A stretch of DNA of 64,000 nt from Paraglaciecola sp. T6c (GCF_000014225.1 NC_008228.1:1116001-1180000); one strand, 5' to 3'. Positions 32,224-42,052 are shown, counted from the first letter of the stretch. Notes: generated by a model from the letters alone, not told the origin. Numbers and translations are program-made.

Positions 32224-34959
32224 TTAGGGAGAGCGCGGGTCTAGTGCGATAAGCTGAGCACGTATGTTTGAAGCTTGTTTTGTGCTTCCTGAGTCTTCGT
32301 ATTCGTTAAGTAAGGAGGCCAACACCCATGGTAGGTCAGTCGCTACCATGGACGGATGGGCTTGATTCAATCTCAATGCACCGCGCAAGTGTTCGATGCT
32401 GTCGGCACTTTGCTCTAGCTTTATATACGCCTTGGCCAACCCTAAGTGGGCATTATACGCTTCGACGTATTTGACCTGCTGGTGATCAATTTCAAATTGT
32501 TTATTTTGCATTTGCTCCTTTTCGATACTGCGCTGGCGACTGTTCAAAATTTGTTGATAATGCGTGATAGCTTTTTGGTATTGCTGCTCAGCGACGAGCG
32601 CATCGGCCAATATCTGGGTGCCAAACAGTACCTTCAAGTTATCTTCTGCCCATACTGCTTTGGCTTTAACTAAGGTTTGCTGAGCTAAGGGTAATGCTAA
32701 AGCGGCGCGATCTGTTTTTATATATAGCTGTGCTAAGGCAAAGCGCGTCGAATAGTTGAGGGCGTGATGGCTACCGGTACGGTGCGTTAAAGCCAGTAGA
32801 ATATTATTGAACAGAGCCTCCGCTTGAGCGAATTCGCCTAACCCGAGCTGAATACGGCCCATACTCAGCTTGGCGTCTAGGGTGTCTTGGTGTTGCTCAC
32901 CTAGTACATGTAGCGCGCGCTCTAAGCGTTTTTTTGTAGGTATGAACCCTGCTTCAAACTGCCCCAAGCGCTCCAGTACATACCCAACACCAGCCAAATT
33001 ATACAAAGCCAATCCATGGTTCTCGTTCCATTCTTTTAAGCATGCTTCTAACCCTTGGGTAAAATATTCTTCGGCTTTTTGATAGTCACCCAACGCATAA
33101 TAGTCAGCCCCAAGACTGGTGATGGCAAGTATGGTGACAATATTGGACGGGCCTAAAGCGCGTAAGCTTTTATCGTAGATTTCATTGTGCAGCTTAATTG
33201 CCAGAAATGAATTGCCTGTATCATTGTAAAGGCCGGCAAGATTAGACATGACGCCCAATGTTTTTTCATCATTTTCACCAAAAATACGCTTGGCGACATC
33301 TATTGATTCTTCCAAAATTGGCCGCTGCAAATCAAATTTATCAGCGCGATTATAAGAATTAGCTAAGGCCCTGAGCACTCGATAGAATCCTGCGTCATCC
33401 CCTTGATGCTTTCTGTGCAGTGCTAAGGCTTTTTCTAAGTGCTCAATTGCTGGTTGAATAACGCCCAATCGATAATATATATCGCCAATGGTGCGCCGTA
33501 CCGCAGCCTGTATCATAGGTTGTGCTAAAAGTGTGTGGTCGTCACTCTCATTAAGTTCCTCACTGGCTTTATCTAATATTTCCCTTACTGTGATAACTTC
33601 ACCTTGGGCTTTATCAGGCTGAATAGAAAAAAACATGTTGTGCAAAAAGTCAGTGATAGCAACTGCTTTACCGCGCTCTTGCTCAGCGGTGTCACGCTCT
33701 TGAGCAATGCGTTGAGACTGGATGAAAATAGCGCTGCTTGTTGTGGTCATCGTAATCAAGAATAAAGCAGCCAGTGCGCTAGAAAGTCGATTGCGCCGCA
33801 GAAATTTTCTACTACGAACAAGCCAAGTGTTACGGTGCGCCATGACGGGAAAATGGTTCAGGTAACAATCAAGGTCGTTAGAAAACTGAGTAACGTTTTT
33901 ATAGCGCAAGGATGCTCTGTTGTGCAGCGCTTTTAAAGTGATAGCGTCTAAATCACCAGCGACGTCCTTTGCCTTTATCATGGTGTGCTGAGTATTGCGG
34001 GCACTTCCCAGAGGAGATTTATCATGCAGCAGCAATTTGCTTGGGGGTTCTGGCGTAAATTTTAGAATGGCGTCATGTAAACTGCCGGGTGCGTTCTCGT
34101 AGGGGAGCTGTTGGGTCAGTAGCTTGTATAGGAGCACACCCAGAGAATAAATGTCTGTGCTGGTGGACAGGGGATCGCCGCAAATTTGCTCTGGGCTTGA
34201 ATAATGAAGGCTAAGCATGCGATCAGCATTGGCATCAACTGGATGTTGTTCGCTGGGCTGTTGTGGGTCGAGTAATCTAGAAATACCGAAATCGAGTAAT
34301 TTAGGCTCCCCCTGTGAGGTAATGAGTATGTTTGATGGCTTTAAGTCACAATGCACCACCAAGTGCTGATGAGCATACTGCACTGCGTCGCAGACTTTTT
34401 GAAACAGTCTAAGGCGTTGATTAAGGCTCAGGTTATTTTCTTGGCAGTACTGGTCGATAGGTGTGCCTTCTATGAATTCCATTACTAGATAGGGCTGATT
34501 TGTAAGCGTGGTTCCGCCATCTAGCAAGCGCGCAATGTTTGGGTGTTCTAAGTTGGCTAAGATTTGTCGCTCGGTTTTAAAGCGTAATGCACGGTCAGCA
34601 TTGGCAAGTGCATTTCGATTAATTTTTATTGCCACACGTTGGGTGTAGTGTTCATCAGCTCTTTCGGCCAGGTAGATATCGCCCATTCCTCCTTGTCCAA
34701 TCATTTCAACTAAGCGATAACGGTCTACCAGATCACCGATCTTCTGTGGTGTCTGGTTAACAACGCAATGGGCTGCGTAATCTACGATGGCGTCAATTTC
34801 AGTGCTTTTCTCATGATGGTCTAATAAGGATATGATCTCTTGATAGAGGGATGAGTCATTTTTGCATTGCTGCTGAACGTACGCGCTGCGTTGCTCTGCG
34901 GGCAGAGAAATTGCGTGATGAAAGATGTCTTGTACTGTTTGCCATTCATTGTGTTTCAT
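32224..34959 (-). CDS. Hanks-type serine/threonine kinase with TPR repeats (PknT-like)
   Basis: A 911-residue membrane kinase. Residues 1-75 are a helical N-terminal segment common to this kinase group. The kinase domain (about 81-370) has the Gly loop IGQGGMGDIY (88-97), VAIK with K112, the catalytic loop VHCDLKPSN with D205 (Cys replaces the Arg of HRD), LLDFGIS (D223) and YSSPEQ. One membrane helix lies at about 393-413. The rest is a chain of TPR-like repeats expected in the periplasm. ATG 34959 has AAGG upstream; the frame opens at TTG 34980. It is divergent from an ECF sigma gene, and this pairing is the one described for PknT/EcfP of Vibrio parahaemolyticus, where the kinase phosphorylates the sigma factor. 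Confidence 0.92.
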   Translation of the reverse strand: MKHNEWQTVQDIFHHAISLPAEQRSAYVQQQCKNDSSLYQEIISLLDHHEKSTEIDAIVDYAAHCVVNQTPQKIGDLVDRYRLVEMIGQGGMGDIYLAERADEHYTQRVAIKINRNALANADRALRFKTERQILANLEHPNIARLLDGGTTLTNQPYLVMEFIEGTPIDQYCQENNLSLNQRLRLFQKVCDAVQYAHQHLVVHCDLKPSNILITSQGEPKLLDFGISRLLDPQQPSEQHPVDANADRMLSLHYSSPEQICGDPLSTSTDIYSLGVLLYKLLTQQLPYENAPGSLHDAILKFTPEPPSKLLLHDKSPLGSARNTQHTMIKAKDVAGDLDAITLKALHNRASLRYKNVTQFSNDLDCYLNHFPVMAHRNTWLVRSRKFLRRNRLSSALAALFLITMTTTSSAIFIQSQRIAQERDTAEQERGKAVAITDFLHNMFFSIQPDKAQGEVITVREILDKASEELNESDDHTLLAQPMIQAAVRRTIGDIYYRLGVIQPAIEHLEKALALHRKHQGDDAGFYRVLRALANSYNRADKFDLQRPILEESIDVAKRIFGENDEKTLGVMSNLAGLYNDTGNSFLAIKLHNEIYDKSLRALGPSNIVTILAITSLGADYYALGDYQKAEEYFTQGLEACLKEWNENHGLALYNLAGVGYVLERLGQFEAGFIPTKKRLERALHVLGEQHQDTLDAKLSMGRIQLGLGEFAQAEALFNNILLALTHRTGSHHALNYSTRFALAQLYIKTDRAALALPLAQQTLVKAKAVWAEDNLKVLFGTQILADALVAEQQYQKAITHYQQILNSRQRSIEKEQMQNKQFEIDHQQVKYVEAYNAHLGLAKAYIKLEQSADSIEHLRGALRLNQAHPSMVATDLPWVLASLLNEYEDSGSTKQASNIRAQLIALDPRSP

Positions 34960-35082
34960 TTGCCTTAATCCTTTACGCAAAATGTATTAACGGCAGGGTT
35001 TATACATATCGAGCGGTTAAAAAATAGTCTATTCCTGTGCTAGAATTATGCAACTCTATTCCATTATTCAATGTGTAAAGAT

Positions 35083-35646
35083 ATGAACAACGATCGCGAT
35101 ATCACGCAGCTACTTCGAGACTGGCAATCAGGAAGCGAACAGGCATTTACAGATTTAAGTCAGTTGGTTTACTCTGAATTGCACCGCAGAGCACAAAAGC
35201 ACATGTCTTACGAGCGCGCTGGGCATACATTGCAAGCTACAGCGTTAGTGAATGAAGTCTTTATCGATTTACTACAGGCCCAATTAGACTTCGCCGATCG
35301 CGCCCATTTCTATCGACTAGCCAGTAATATGATGCGCCGTATTTTGGTTGATCACGCTCGGGCACACAGTAGTCAAAAACGTGGGGCAGGGGTGAGGCGT
35401 GTCACTCTCGTTGATTATAAATATGCAGAGCAACCCGTTAGCCATGATGTTGTTGAATTAGACGCGGCGTTATCGGCTTTAGCAAAATTTGATAAACGAA
35501 AAGCTGAAATCTTAGAGTTGCAGTTTTTCGCTGGCTCAACAGTGAGTGACATCGCACAATTTTATGCGGTGTCGCCGAGGACTATAGAGCGCGATGGGCA
35601 GTTTGGTAAGGCTTGGTTACATCGAGAGCTCAGCATCGCAGGGTAA
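35083..35646 (+). CDS. ECF sigma factor of the kinase-linked (ECF43/EcfP-like) group
   Basis: A 187-residue sigma factor with region 2 (LVYSELHRRAQKHMSYERAGHTLQATALVNEVFIDLL) and region 4 (KFDKRKAEILELQFFAGSTVSDIAQFYAVSPRTIERDG). In most ECF factors the segment before the V-x-E-x-F is the acidic DAED motif that helps bind the core polymerase; here it is QATA (Q51-A54), with T53 at the position of the Glu. This is the feature reported for sigma factors activated by threonine phosphorylation. The ATG at 35083 follows AAAG; an earlier ATG at 35071 is possible. The gene diverges from a Hanks-type kinase. No anti-sigma gene is near. Confidence 0.9.
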   Translation: MNNDRDITQLLRDWQSGSEQAFTDLSQLVYSELHRRAQKHMSYERAGHTLQATALVNEVFIDLLQAQLDFADRAHFYRLASNMMRRILVDHARAHSSQKRGAGVRRVTLVDYKYAEQPVSHDVVELDAALSALAKFDKRKAEILELQFFAGSTVSDIAQFYAVSPRTIERDGQFGKAWLHRELSIAG

Positions 35647-35660
35647 ACGCTACGCATTAA

Positions 35661-35685
35661 AAATCCGCTCAAGGCGGATTTTTTA
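35661..35685 (+). terminator. Rho-independent terminator after the ECF sigma gene
   Basis: AAATCCGC (35661-35668) pairs with GCGGATTT (35674-35681), with a 5-base loop and a run of T after it. The A-run on the left makes it also usable by the minus-strand gene at 35732. Confidence 0.85.
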
Positions 35686-35731
35686 TTTGGCTTTCGGGGC
35701 GTTATCGCTCGGCCTCCTAGCGGCCAAACGA

Positions 35732-36067
35732 TTAGTGTGCGTTTACACTGGCGATGACGTTTCGCTCTTCACTGTACTTACCGTTGGTTAGAAAGTTATT
35801 CATTTTTTCTGCTTTCTCGCCGTATTGCTCGACAAATGCCACCATGTTTTGACCATTACAGGTCATTTTTTCAGTCACATAACGTTTGGTGACCTTGCTG
35901 GATTTCATGGCCTTATTCATTTTGATAACGCTACCTGTCGTCGCTGCAATACATAACTTAGTGCCAGCTTCGTTATCAGTAGGGACCAATTCTTGGTTTG
36001 CATGTGCAGCACCTAAAACAGCAAAAGAAAGTAGAGAAGCGGCAATCGTTTTAGTCAATGTTTTCAT
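35732..36067 (-). CDS. Small exported protein, DUF3718-like
   Basis: A 111-residue protein with a clear signal peptide (MKTLTKTIAASLLSFAVLGAAHA, cleavage near 23). The mature part (TKLCIAATTGSVIKMNKAMKSSKVTKRYVTEKMTCNGQNMVAFVEQYG) holds two Cys likely to form a periplasmic disulfide. The pattern fits the DUF3718 family of Vibrio/Alteromonas-like bacteria, whose function is unknown. AGGAAA precedes the ATG. It is a single gene between terminators. Confidence 0.72.
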   Translation of the reverse strand: MKTLTKTIAASLLSFAVLGAAHANQELVPTDNEAGTKLCIAATTGSVIKMNKAMKSSKVTKRYVTEKMTCNGQNMVAFVEQYGEKAEKMNNFLTNGKYSEERNVIASVNAH

Positions 36068-36457
36068 GGTGTATTTCCTTTAGTTAATCAGTGTTTTAAT
36101 CAGTATTCTAATAAGTGTTTGCAATGTGTCGTCTTGTTAATTTAGTGATTGCAACCCGAGTGCCAATTTTAAAATACAATAAAAACAATGGGTTAGGGTT
36201 CCCCTTGATTTTTTGGTTGTGAAATATAAACGTTTGTTTTGTTAAATGACTAAAAAATGGTTTTTTTGACCATTACAGTTGCTGAGTCAGAGTACGCTTT
36301 TGTAGTAAGCGTGAAAAAAGGTTGATTTAGGTCAGTAAAACGCTGGCCAACTGCGCTTACACTTTTAATCTGGATGCGGTTTTGCTATATTTCCGGCGCT
36401 TTTTTAAGCATCCCATTAACTGCTCTGGATTTACGGTCCAAATCGCAAGGAACTACA
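36068..36457. other. Intergenic region between divergent genes
   Basis: About 390 bp holding the promoters of the DUF3718-like and trhO genes. It is AT-rich around 36160-36260. I see no operator, repeat or coding frame worth calling; the frame upstream of trhO from 36374 is just a start extension. Confidence 0.4.
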
Positions 36458-37468
36458 ATGCAAAATCAAACATCTGCGCCGGTTGTCGTGTGCGCTTTAT
36501 ACAAATTCGTGACCCTCGAAAACTTTGAAGAAATGCGCCAACCCCTGTTAACGTTTATGCAAGATAACGGTATTAAAGGAACGTTGTTGTTAGCGGAAGA
36601 GGGGATCAATGGCACCGTTTCTGGTTCTCGCGAGGGTATCAATGCGTTATTGAATTACCTGAATGAAGACCCGCGCATTGCGCCTATTTCTCATAAAGAA
36701 TCGTTGGACGAAACCCAGCCTTTTCATCGCACCAAAGTAAAGTTAAAGAAAGAAATCGTCACCATGGGCGTGGAAGGCATAGACCCTCTTCGTACTGTGG
36801 GTACCTATGTGAAGCCGAAAGATTGGAACGCGTTAATCTCAGATCCTGATGTCACCGTTATCGATACTCGCAACGATTATGAAATCGAAATCGGTACCTT
36901 CAAAAATGCCATTAATCCTAATACCGAGTCTTTTCGTGAGTTTCCGCAATACGTTAAAGACAATTTAGAGCCGTCTAAGAATAAGAAGGTCGCTATGTTC
37001 TGCACGGGTGGTATTCGTTGTGAAAAATCAACCGCGTACTTGAAAGAGCAAGGTTTTGACGAGGTTTACCACTTAGAAGGCGGCATTCTTAAGTACTTGG
37101 AAGAAGTCCCGAAAGACGACACCTTATGGGAAGGGGATTGTTTTGTCTTCGATAACCGGGTTGCGGTCAATCATGACTTACAAAAAAGTGAATACGACCA
37201 GTGTTATGCCTGTCGTTTGCCCATTACCGAAGAAGATAAGGCAAGCCCACTTTTTGAAGCTGGAGCCAGTTGCCCTAAATGTCATGGTACGCATAGCGAA
37301 GAGCAACTTAAACGCTTTCGTGAGCGTGAGAAGCAGGTGAACCTTGCGCGCGAACGTAACGAAGCGCATGTGGGCGAAGACGCCACTAAGGCCATAAAAT
37401 TACGCCGCCAGCAAAAAGCTGCACAAAGGCGAGCTCAACGCACCGCTGCTGGAAAAAGCAACGGTTAG
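36458..37468 (+). CDS. trhO: tRNA uridine-34 hydroxylase (rhodanese family, TrhO)
   Basis: Cytoplasmic tRNA-modifying enzyme of 336 residues, known as YceA/TrhO, that makes 5-hydroxyuridine at the wobble position with oxygen. It has an N-terminal acylphosphatase-like domain ([43 protein letters not shown]) and a rhodanese domain ([23 protein letters not shown]) with the loop [15 protein letters not shown] holding the conserved Cys. The C-terminal zinc-ribbon-like CYACRLP...CPKCHG is also family-typical. ATG 36458 has AAGGA upstream. It is a single gene. Confidence 0.93.
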   Translation: MQNQTSAPVVVCALYKFVTLENFEEMRQPLLTFMQDNGIKGTLLLAEEGINGTVSGSREGINALLNYLNEDPRIAPISHKESLDETQPFHRTKVKLKKEIVTMGVEGIDPLRTVGTYVKPKDWNALISDPDVTVIDTRNDYEIEIGTFKNAINPNTESFREFPQYVKDNLEPSKNKKVAMFCTGGIRCEKSTAYLKEQGFDEVYHLEGGILKYLEEVPKDDTLWEGDCFVFDNRVAVNHDLQKSEYDQCYACRLPITEEDKASPLFEAGASCPKCHGTHSEEQLKRFREREKQVNLARERNEAHVGEDATKAIKLRRQQKAAQRRAQRTAAGKSNG

Positions 37469-37560
37469 GCACCTTGCTTCATGCGCTTTTACTTGTCGGC
37501 GTAGACATTGGGTTATATGAAAGGGTACACTCACCCTAACTTAATTAATGTGGTTTAAAC

Positions 37561-37809
37561 ATGGCAGATCAAGAGACATTAGCGCCAGAAAAGGTCGCTG
37601 AAATTCGTAAAGAATTTGATTATTTTGATACAGATAAAAATGGCGAAATAGGCCTAACTGAATTCATTGAATTGTTAACTATCATATCGCCAAAAACCAA
37701 GGCGAGTCATGTCGAAGAAGGTTTTGGTTTGATTGACAAGAACAATGATGGCTCAATCGACTTCGAAGAGTTTTTGGAGTGGTGGCAGCAATCTTGGTGG
37801 GAATACTAA
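37561..37809 (+). CDS. Small EF-hand calcium-binding protein
   Basis: An 82-residue cytoplasmic protein with two canonical EF-hand loops: DTDKNGEIGLTE at residues 23-34 and DKNNDGSIDFEE at 59-70, each flanked by helices. No signal peptide is seen. The C-terminal tail EWWQQSWWEY is aromatic. It is a calmodulin-like minimal pair and may act as a calcium sensor or buffer; no target gene is evident. It lies 92 bp after trhO and before a bidirectional terminator. Confidence 0.88.
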   Translation: MADQETLAPEKVAEIRKEFDYFDTDKNGEIGLTEFIELLTIISPKTKASHVEEGFGLIDKNNDGSIDFEEFLEWWQQSWWEY

Positions 37810-37848
37810 ACCCACTTTTTTGTCAGATTAACGAACAATCCAATTACC

Positions 37849-37878
37849 AAAAAGCCCAAGCATTGCTTGGGCTTTTGA
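37849..37878. terminator. Bidirectional rho-independent terminator
   Basis: AAAGCCCAAGC (37851-37861) pairs with GCTTGGGCTTT (37865-37875) with an A-run before and T-run after, so it can stop both the EF-hand transcript and the convergent oxidoreductase transcript. Confidence 0.88.
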
Positions 37879-37896
37879 TTTTCTAACTGTCGATTT

Positions 37897-39072
37897 CTAC
37901 AGTTGCTTAAACGTCAGACCAGCATTATCCACTAACCGCGTAATGAGCTTGTCACCCATGGCTGAGGCGGGTGTTAAAATGCCCCCTGGGGTATCACCGG
38001 CATCTTTAATAAGACAAAGTGCAGCTTCGGTAATCATGCGTGACGTAGAGCCGTAACCAGGGTCAAGGGTTGCGCCAACACTGACCGTTAGGTTTTGACC
38101 ATCTTGATCATTACCCACAAACAAAACTTCATAAAAGCCATTTTCGCGCTCTTCTTTGCTTGGGCCTTCGCCGGGTTTAGGGCCGCCGTCTTTCATCATG
38201 CCTTTATCGCTCGCAACGGCTTTAGCAATGCTTTCGCCTTTCTCACCTGGACCTGTCATCAACATTTCGTCATAAACAAAATCGCTGCCGTATTGGTGGC
38301 TAAGCAACATGTTGCTGCGATGCACGTTACGGGTGTTGATTGCAGCCATGATAAAAGGAGTGACCCAGGTGTTGAGTGACTCTTCAAAATAAGGTTTATC
38401 TCCTGCTGGTTGTTCGGTACCTGCAAACCCTGGAGTCAAAGAAAAGGGATTTAGCAATAACTGGAATTGTTTAGGATCTTGCTTGGCAGCCGCTAGCGTT
38501 GCTTTCAAACTTGCTGCCGTACCACCAGAGAAAGTCCCCTGCATCTTCTTTACGCGACCTTTGACTCGGTTAAATGTATGGCCGAACTTTTCTTTGGCTA
38601 ATTGCTGCAAGTGATACACGCCCAAATCGAACGGGATGGAATCAAAGCCACATGAGAAGACGATGCGTGCACCGCTTTCTTTGGCTGCAGCTTCGTTCGC
38701 ATCAATCATGTGGCGCATCCATACTGGTTCACCGCACAAATCAACGTAATCAACACCCGATTGGGCACACATGGCGACTAGCTCAGAGCCATAAAGCTGA
38801 TAAGGACCAACGGTGGTCAATATTAAGCGTGTGTTATCAAGCATCGCTTGCATAGAGGATGCATCTTCTGCGTCCGCCACTACCAAAGGGATATCTTTTG
38901 GTGCGCCTATTTCATCTCGTACTTGAGCGAGCTTATCAGCGCTACGACCCGCCATCGCCCATTTAAAGCTATTGTCATCTTTATATTGCTTAGCCAAGTA
39001 TTCTGCTACAAGTCGGCCGGTGAAGCCTGAAGCGCCATAAACGACGATATCGAATTCTTTGTTTGTGCTCAT
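37897..39072 (-). CDS. Saccharopine dehydrogenase-like NAD(P)-binding oxidoreductase
   Basis: A 391-residue protein with an N-terminal Rossmann fold (FDIVVYGASGFTGRLVAEYLA, AGRSADKLAQVRDE, ILTTVGPYQLYGSELVAMCAQSG, VDYVDLCGEPVWMRHMID) of the saccharopine dehydrogenase NADP-binding family. In this group are trans-acting enoyl reductases and membrane-lipid enzymes, but lysine metabolism is unlikely because the neighbours do not match. The exact substrate is unknown. I chose ATG 39072, with AAGAG 9 bases upstream; ATG 39081 is three codons earlier. Confidence 0.85.
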   Translation of the reverse strand: MSTNKEFDIVVYGASGFTGRLVAEYLAKQYKDDNSFKWAMAGRSADKLAQVRDEIGAPKDIPLVVADAEDASSMQAMLDNTRLILTTVGPYQLYGSELVAMCAQSGVDYVDLCGEPVWMRHMIDANEAAAKESGARIVFSCGFDSIPFDLGVYHLQQLAKEKFGHTFNRVKGRVKKMQGTFSGGTAASLKATLAAAKQDPKQFQLLLNPFSLTPGFAGTEQPAGDKPYFEESLNTWVTPFIMAAINTRNVHRSNMLLSHQYGSDFVYDEMLMTGPGEKGESIAKAVASDKGMMKDGGPKPGEGPSKEERENGFYEVLFVGNDQDGQNLTVSVGATLDPGYGSTSRMITEAALCLIKDAGDTPGGILTPASAMGDKLITRLVDNAGLTFKQL

Positions 39073-39297
39073 TTTATTCATCTCTTTTCAGTGTAGATGG
39101 GCTAATAGTAAAACCAGATGCTGGTGGCTTCACTTTATTTGATTGATGCCTAACTATAGCGAAGACGAATTCACCTAAAAAGTGAGGACCATGGGTTGGC
39201 AAGGGTGTGAAGGGAGAGTGTACAAGAGCACAAGAGGGCTTTGAGAATAACTCGCTATCAACAAACACGCTGATAGCGAGTGGATACACTTGCTAAT

Positions 39298-41907
39298 TTA
39301 GAACTTATAAGTTGCTTGCACGTACACGAAGCGACCTTGCGAGTTATGGGTGCCCACTACATGCCCCATATAATCGTGGTAGCTAAAGGGAGGCTCTTCA
39401 TTGAACAGGTTAGTTGCCCCAAGGGTTAATATTGTATTGTCTATGCCGCTGAAATTAACGGTTGTGTCTACTGTGATCATAGAATCAATATCAGGCAATA
39501 TTGTGCCGTCGGATTGCACTCGCACCGAGGCATCTTGTTCAAATTCGCCGATGTAGTTAACCGCAACATTCGCGCTCCAGTCGTCTTTTACCCAAGACCC
39601 TGCAGTTGTCCAGCGCACTTCGGGTTGTTCGAACTGTCCTTCTTGGGTATCAATGCGACCACCAGTGCGAATATCTTCATAGTTCAATACATAATTTAAA
39701 ATGTAGTTAATCTTAAAGTCACCTAACGAAGTTTCAGTTTTATAGCCTAAATCAAGGTCAAGACCTGAGGTTTTGATGTTCCCTAAATTTTCGAACTGGT
39801 CGAAGATACGTACTACTTCCCCTGGGTCGCCTGGAATATTAGATGGCAATCGTTCCACCACCTCTGGATTACTCCCTTGGGTGGTAAACTTAAATTGGGT
39901 GTCTTTATTGATCACATTTTCAATGTCATAATTGTAATAATCTAACGAAAAATCAATGCTTTGGGTGATTTCATAAATAACACCAAAGTTATAGCTTTCT
40001 GACTCCTCAGGGCCAAGGTCGGGGTTGCCAGTTAACACCGCAGTGTACTCTTGTGGCTCACAGGCCTTATTAACATTGCCCACTGCATCACAACGAACAT
40101 TATCGACTAAGTTAGGTGACTCATCCGTGCTGCCCAGCCCAATTTGATGTAAAGACGGCGCACGGAAGGCGGTGCCATAAGAGCCTCGGATAGACAATTC
40201 ATCCATCGGTGTCCAGATAAAAGCCACTTTGGGATCAGTCGTTGTGCCAAAATCGCTATAATCTTCGTGGCGCACGGCTAACTGAACATTGAAGGTTTCT
40301 GTGACAGGGATCGCAAGTTCAGCGAATACAGCCGTGTTGTCCCGTTCGCCGTTGGCCTGGGTTGCTTCAGTGCCAAACACTTCGCCTCGTATGAACTGAT
40401 CATCTGGATTATCACTGATCTCTTGCTCTCGATACTCAGCGCCAACTGCCAACATCAATTCGCCGGCTGACATATTCATGATCGGACCTGACACTTGAGC
40501 ATCAAACGATTTACTGGTGGACTTACCATAGCGAGTCGTTTGAGTTTCAATGTAATCGAGTGCTTCTTGGGAATTGCTTGAAGGCTCAAAGGGGTTCCAT
40601 AAACCACTGTCTATGGCTTCTTGGGTGCGTCGAGAGTTAGGAAAGCCATTAACACCTCTCTCAATTGAATCACTTTTAATATAACTGTAAGCGACTTCCC
40701 AATCCCAGTCACCGAACCCACCTTCAAGACCCATTACCGTGCGATAATAATCAGAATCCACTCGTTTTTCTCGGTTGCCTATTTCAACTGTGCGTCGGCG
40801 CATAGTTAAATCTTGTTGATAGAAAGGATGTGTAGGGTCGTCAGCAAAGGGGTGATTAATATTGTCCCCTGACATAAACAATTCATTGAAGCTTGGGCTA
40901 CCAGCACCACGGATCGTGGTTTTTGAGTTTTGTCCGTTTAAGTCGATAAATGCGCGTACATCGTCATTGATCTCAAACTTACCCATGTACATAAAGCTAA
41001 CGCGCTCTGATGCCGGTATCGACGAACTAAACGGTGCATAATCATAACGACATAAATCCCCCACTATTTGGTCAGCTGGACATACATCATTTCCAAAAGT
41101 GTCAGGTAAGCGCACTGTGGAATCCGAGGCAAGGGCAATGGTCCCAGGGTAGCCAGCTGAGCTTCTGAAATCAGTCGCGTAGGGATCATTTGGCCTAAGA
41201 GCGGACTGATTAGATGAGCTTGCGTAATCACGATCCGCATAGAGTATTTCTTCTCTATCGAAATAATCTAATACAAAGGTGTGGCTAGATTTGTCAGAGC
41301 TAGTACCAAACAGCAAACTTGCGTTTGATTCTGCACCTCCTCCATCAGCGGTATCACCATATTTTCCCGACAATTCTAAACCGTCGAAATCGTCTTTCAT
41401 GATGATATTGATAACGCCAGCGATGGCGTCAGAGCCATAGGTAGCTGAGGCTCCGTCTTTTAAAATGTCTACTCGCTTGATGGCTGATAAGGGAATGTTA
41501 TTGATATCCACGAAGGCGGTATCGATCGAGTTGGCAAAAGGCGATACAGAGACTCGTCGACCGTTAACCAATATCAGGGTTGAATCGGCTCCGAGTCCAC
41601 GCAGAGAAACACTAGAGCCGCCATTACCTGTGCCGTCACTACTGTTGCCTTGGGTTGAAAACGTGCCTTGCCCAGCAATGGGTAACTTAGTAAACAAGCC
41701 AATTAAATCAGTGACCCCTGTGTTGGCAATTTCCTCAGCGGACAAGGACGTGACAGGAGAGGGGCCTTCTAAGTCGCCTCGGCGAATGTGCGAGCCTGTT
41801 ACTTCTACTCTTTCAATGCTGGTATCGGAATTGCTTTGAGCATGAACCTGCAAACTGGATGCGACAGCAACGGCTACCACCGTGAGTTTTAAGTGATTAA
41901 ATTTCAT
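39298..41907 (-). CDS. TonB-dependent receptor
   Basis: Outer-membrane TonB-dependent transporter of 869 residues with signal peptide (cleavage after VHA near 23). TonB-box-like SIERVEVTGSHIRR precedes the plug domain (PSPVTSLSAEEIANTGVTDLIGLFTKLP, SVSLRGLGADSTLILVNGRRV, IKRVDILKDGASATYGSDAIAGVINIIMKDD) and the barrel, which ends in RFVYVQATYKF. It has no STN domain. The plug is similar in form to the receptor at the left edge. Substrate unknown. AGGAACA precedes the ATG. Its 5' region contains an intrinsic terminator at 42053-42078. Confidence 0.92.
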   Translation of the reverse strand: MKFNHLKLTVVAVAVASSLQVHAQSNSDTSIERVEVTGSHIRRGDLEGPSPVTSLSAEEIANTGVTDLIGLFTKLPIAGQGTFSTQGNSSDGTGNGGSSVSLRGLGADSTLILVNGRRVSVSPFANSIDTAFVDINNIPLSAIKRVDILKDGASATYGSDAIAGVINIIMKDDFDGLELSGKYGDTADGGGAESNASLLFGTSSDKSSHTFVLDYFDREEILYADRDYASSSNQSALRPNDPYATDFRSSAGYPGTIALASDSTVRLPDTFGNDVCPADQIVGDLCRYDYAPFSSSIPASERVSFMYMGKFEINDDVRAFIDLNGQNSKTTIRGAGSPSFNELFMSGDNINHPFADDPTHPFYQQDLTMRRRTVEIGNREKRVDSDYYRTVMGLEGGFGDWDWEVAYSYIKSDSIERGVNGFPNSRRTQEAIDSGLWNPFEPSSNSQEALDYIETQTTRYGKSTSKSFDAQVSGPIMNMSAGELMLAVGAEYREQEISDNPDDQFIRGEVFGTEATQANGERDNTAVFAELAIPVTETFNVQLAVRHEDYSDFGTTTDPKVAFIWTPMDELSIRGSYGTAFRAPSLHQIGLGSTDESPNLVDNVRCDAVGNVNKACEPQEYTAVLTGNPDLGPEESESYNFGVIYEITQSIDFSLDYYNYDIENVINKDTQFKFTTQGSNPEVVERLPSNIPGDPGEVVRIFDQFENLGNIKTSGLDLDLGYKTETSLGDFKINYILNYVLNYEDIRTGGRIDTQEGQFEQPEVRWTTAGSWVKDDWSANVAVNYIGEFEQDASVRVQSDGTILPDIDSMITVDTTVNFSGIDNTILTLGATNLFNEEPPFSYHDYMGHVVGTHNSQGRFVYVQATYKF

Positions 41908-42052
41908 GTATGTTCCTGGATTAATTATATTTTTTTAGTGTTTTAAATAAGAAGTAAGAACACTTCTTTCTTGGCGGGTATGTGGCATTAATTACCCTAG
42001 TGACAATTCCTATCCTAAGCGACATGATATTGATTTTGCAACAATTTTAGGT

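Noticed and set aside
37897-39072. Lysine-pathway saccharopine dehydrogenase
   Set aside because: Only the NADP-binding fold is shared; no lysine genes are near and the protein group includes other reductases.
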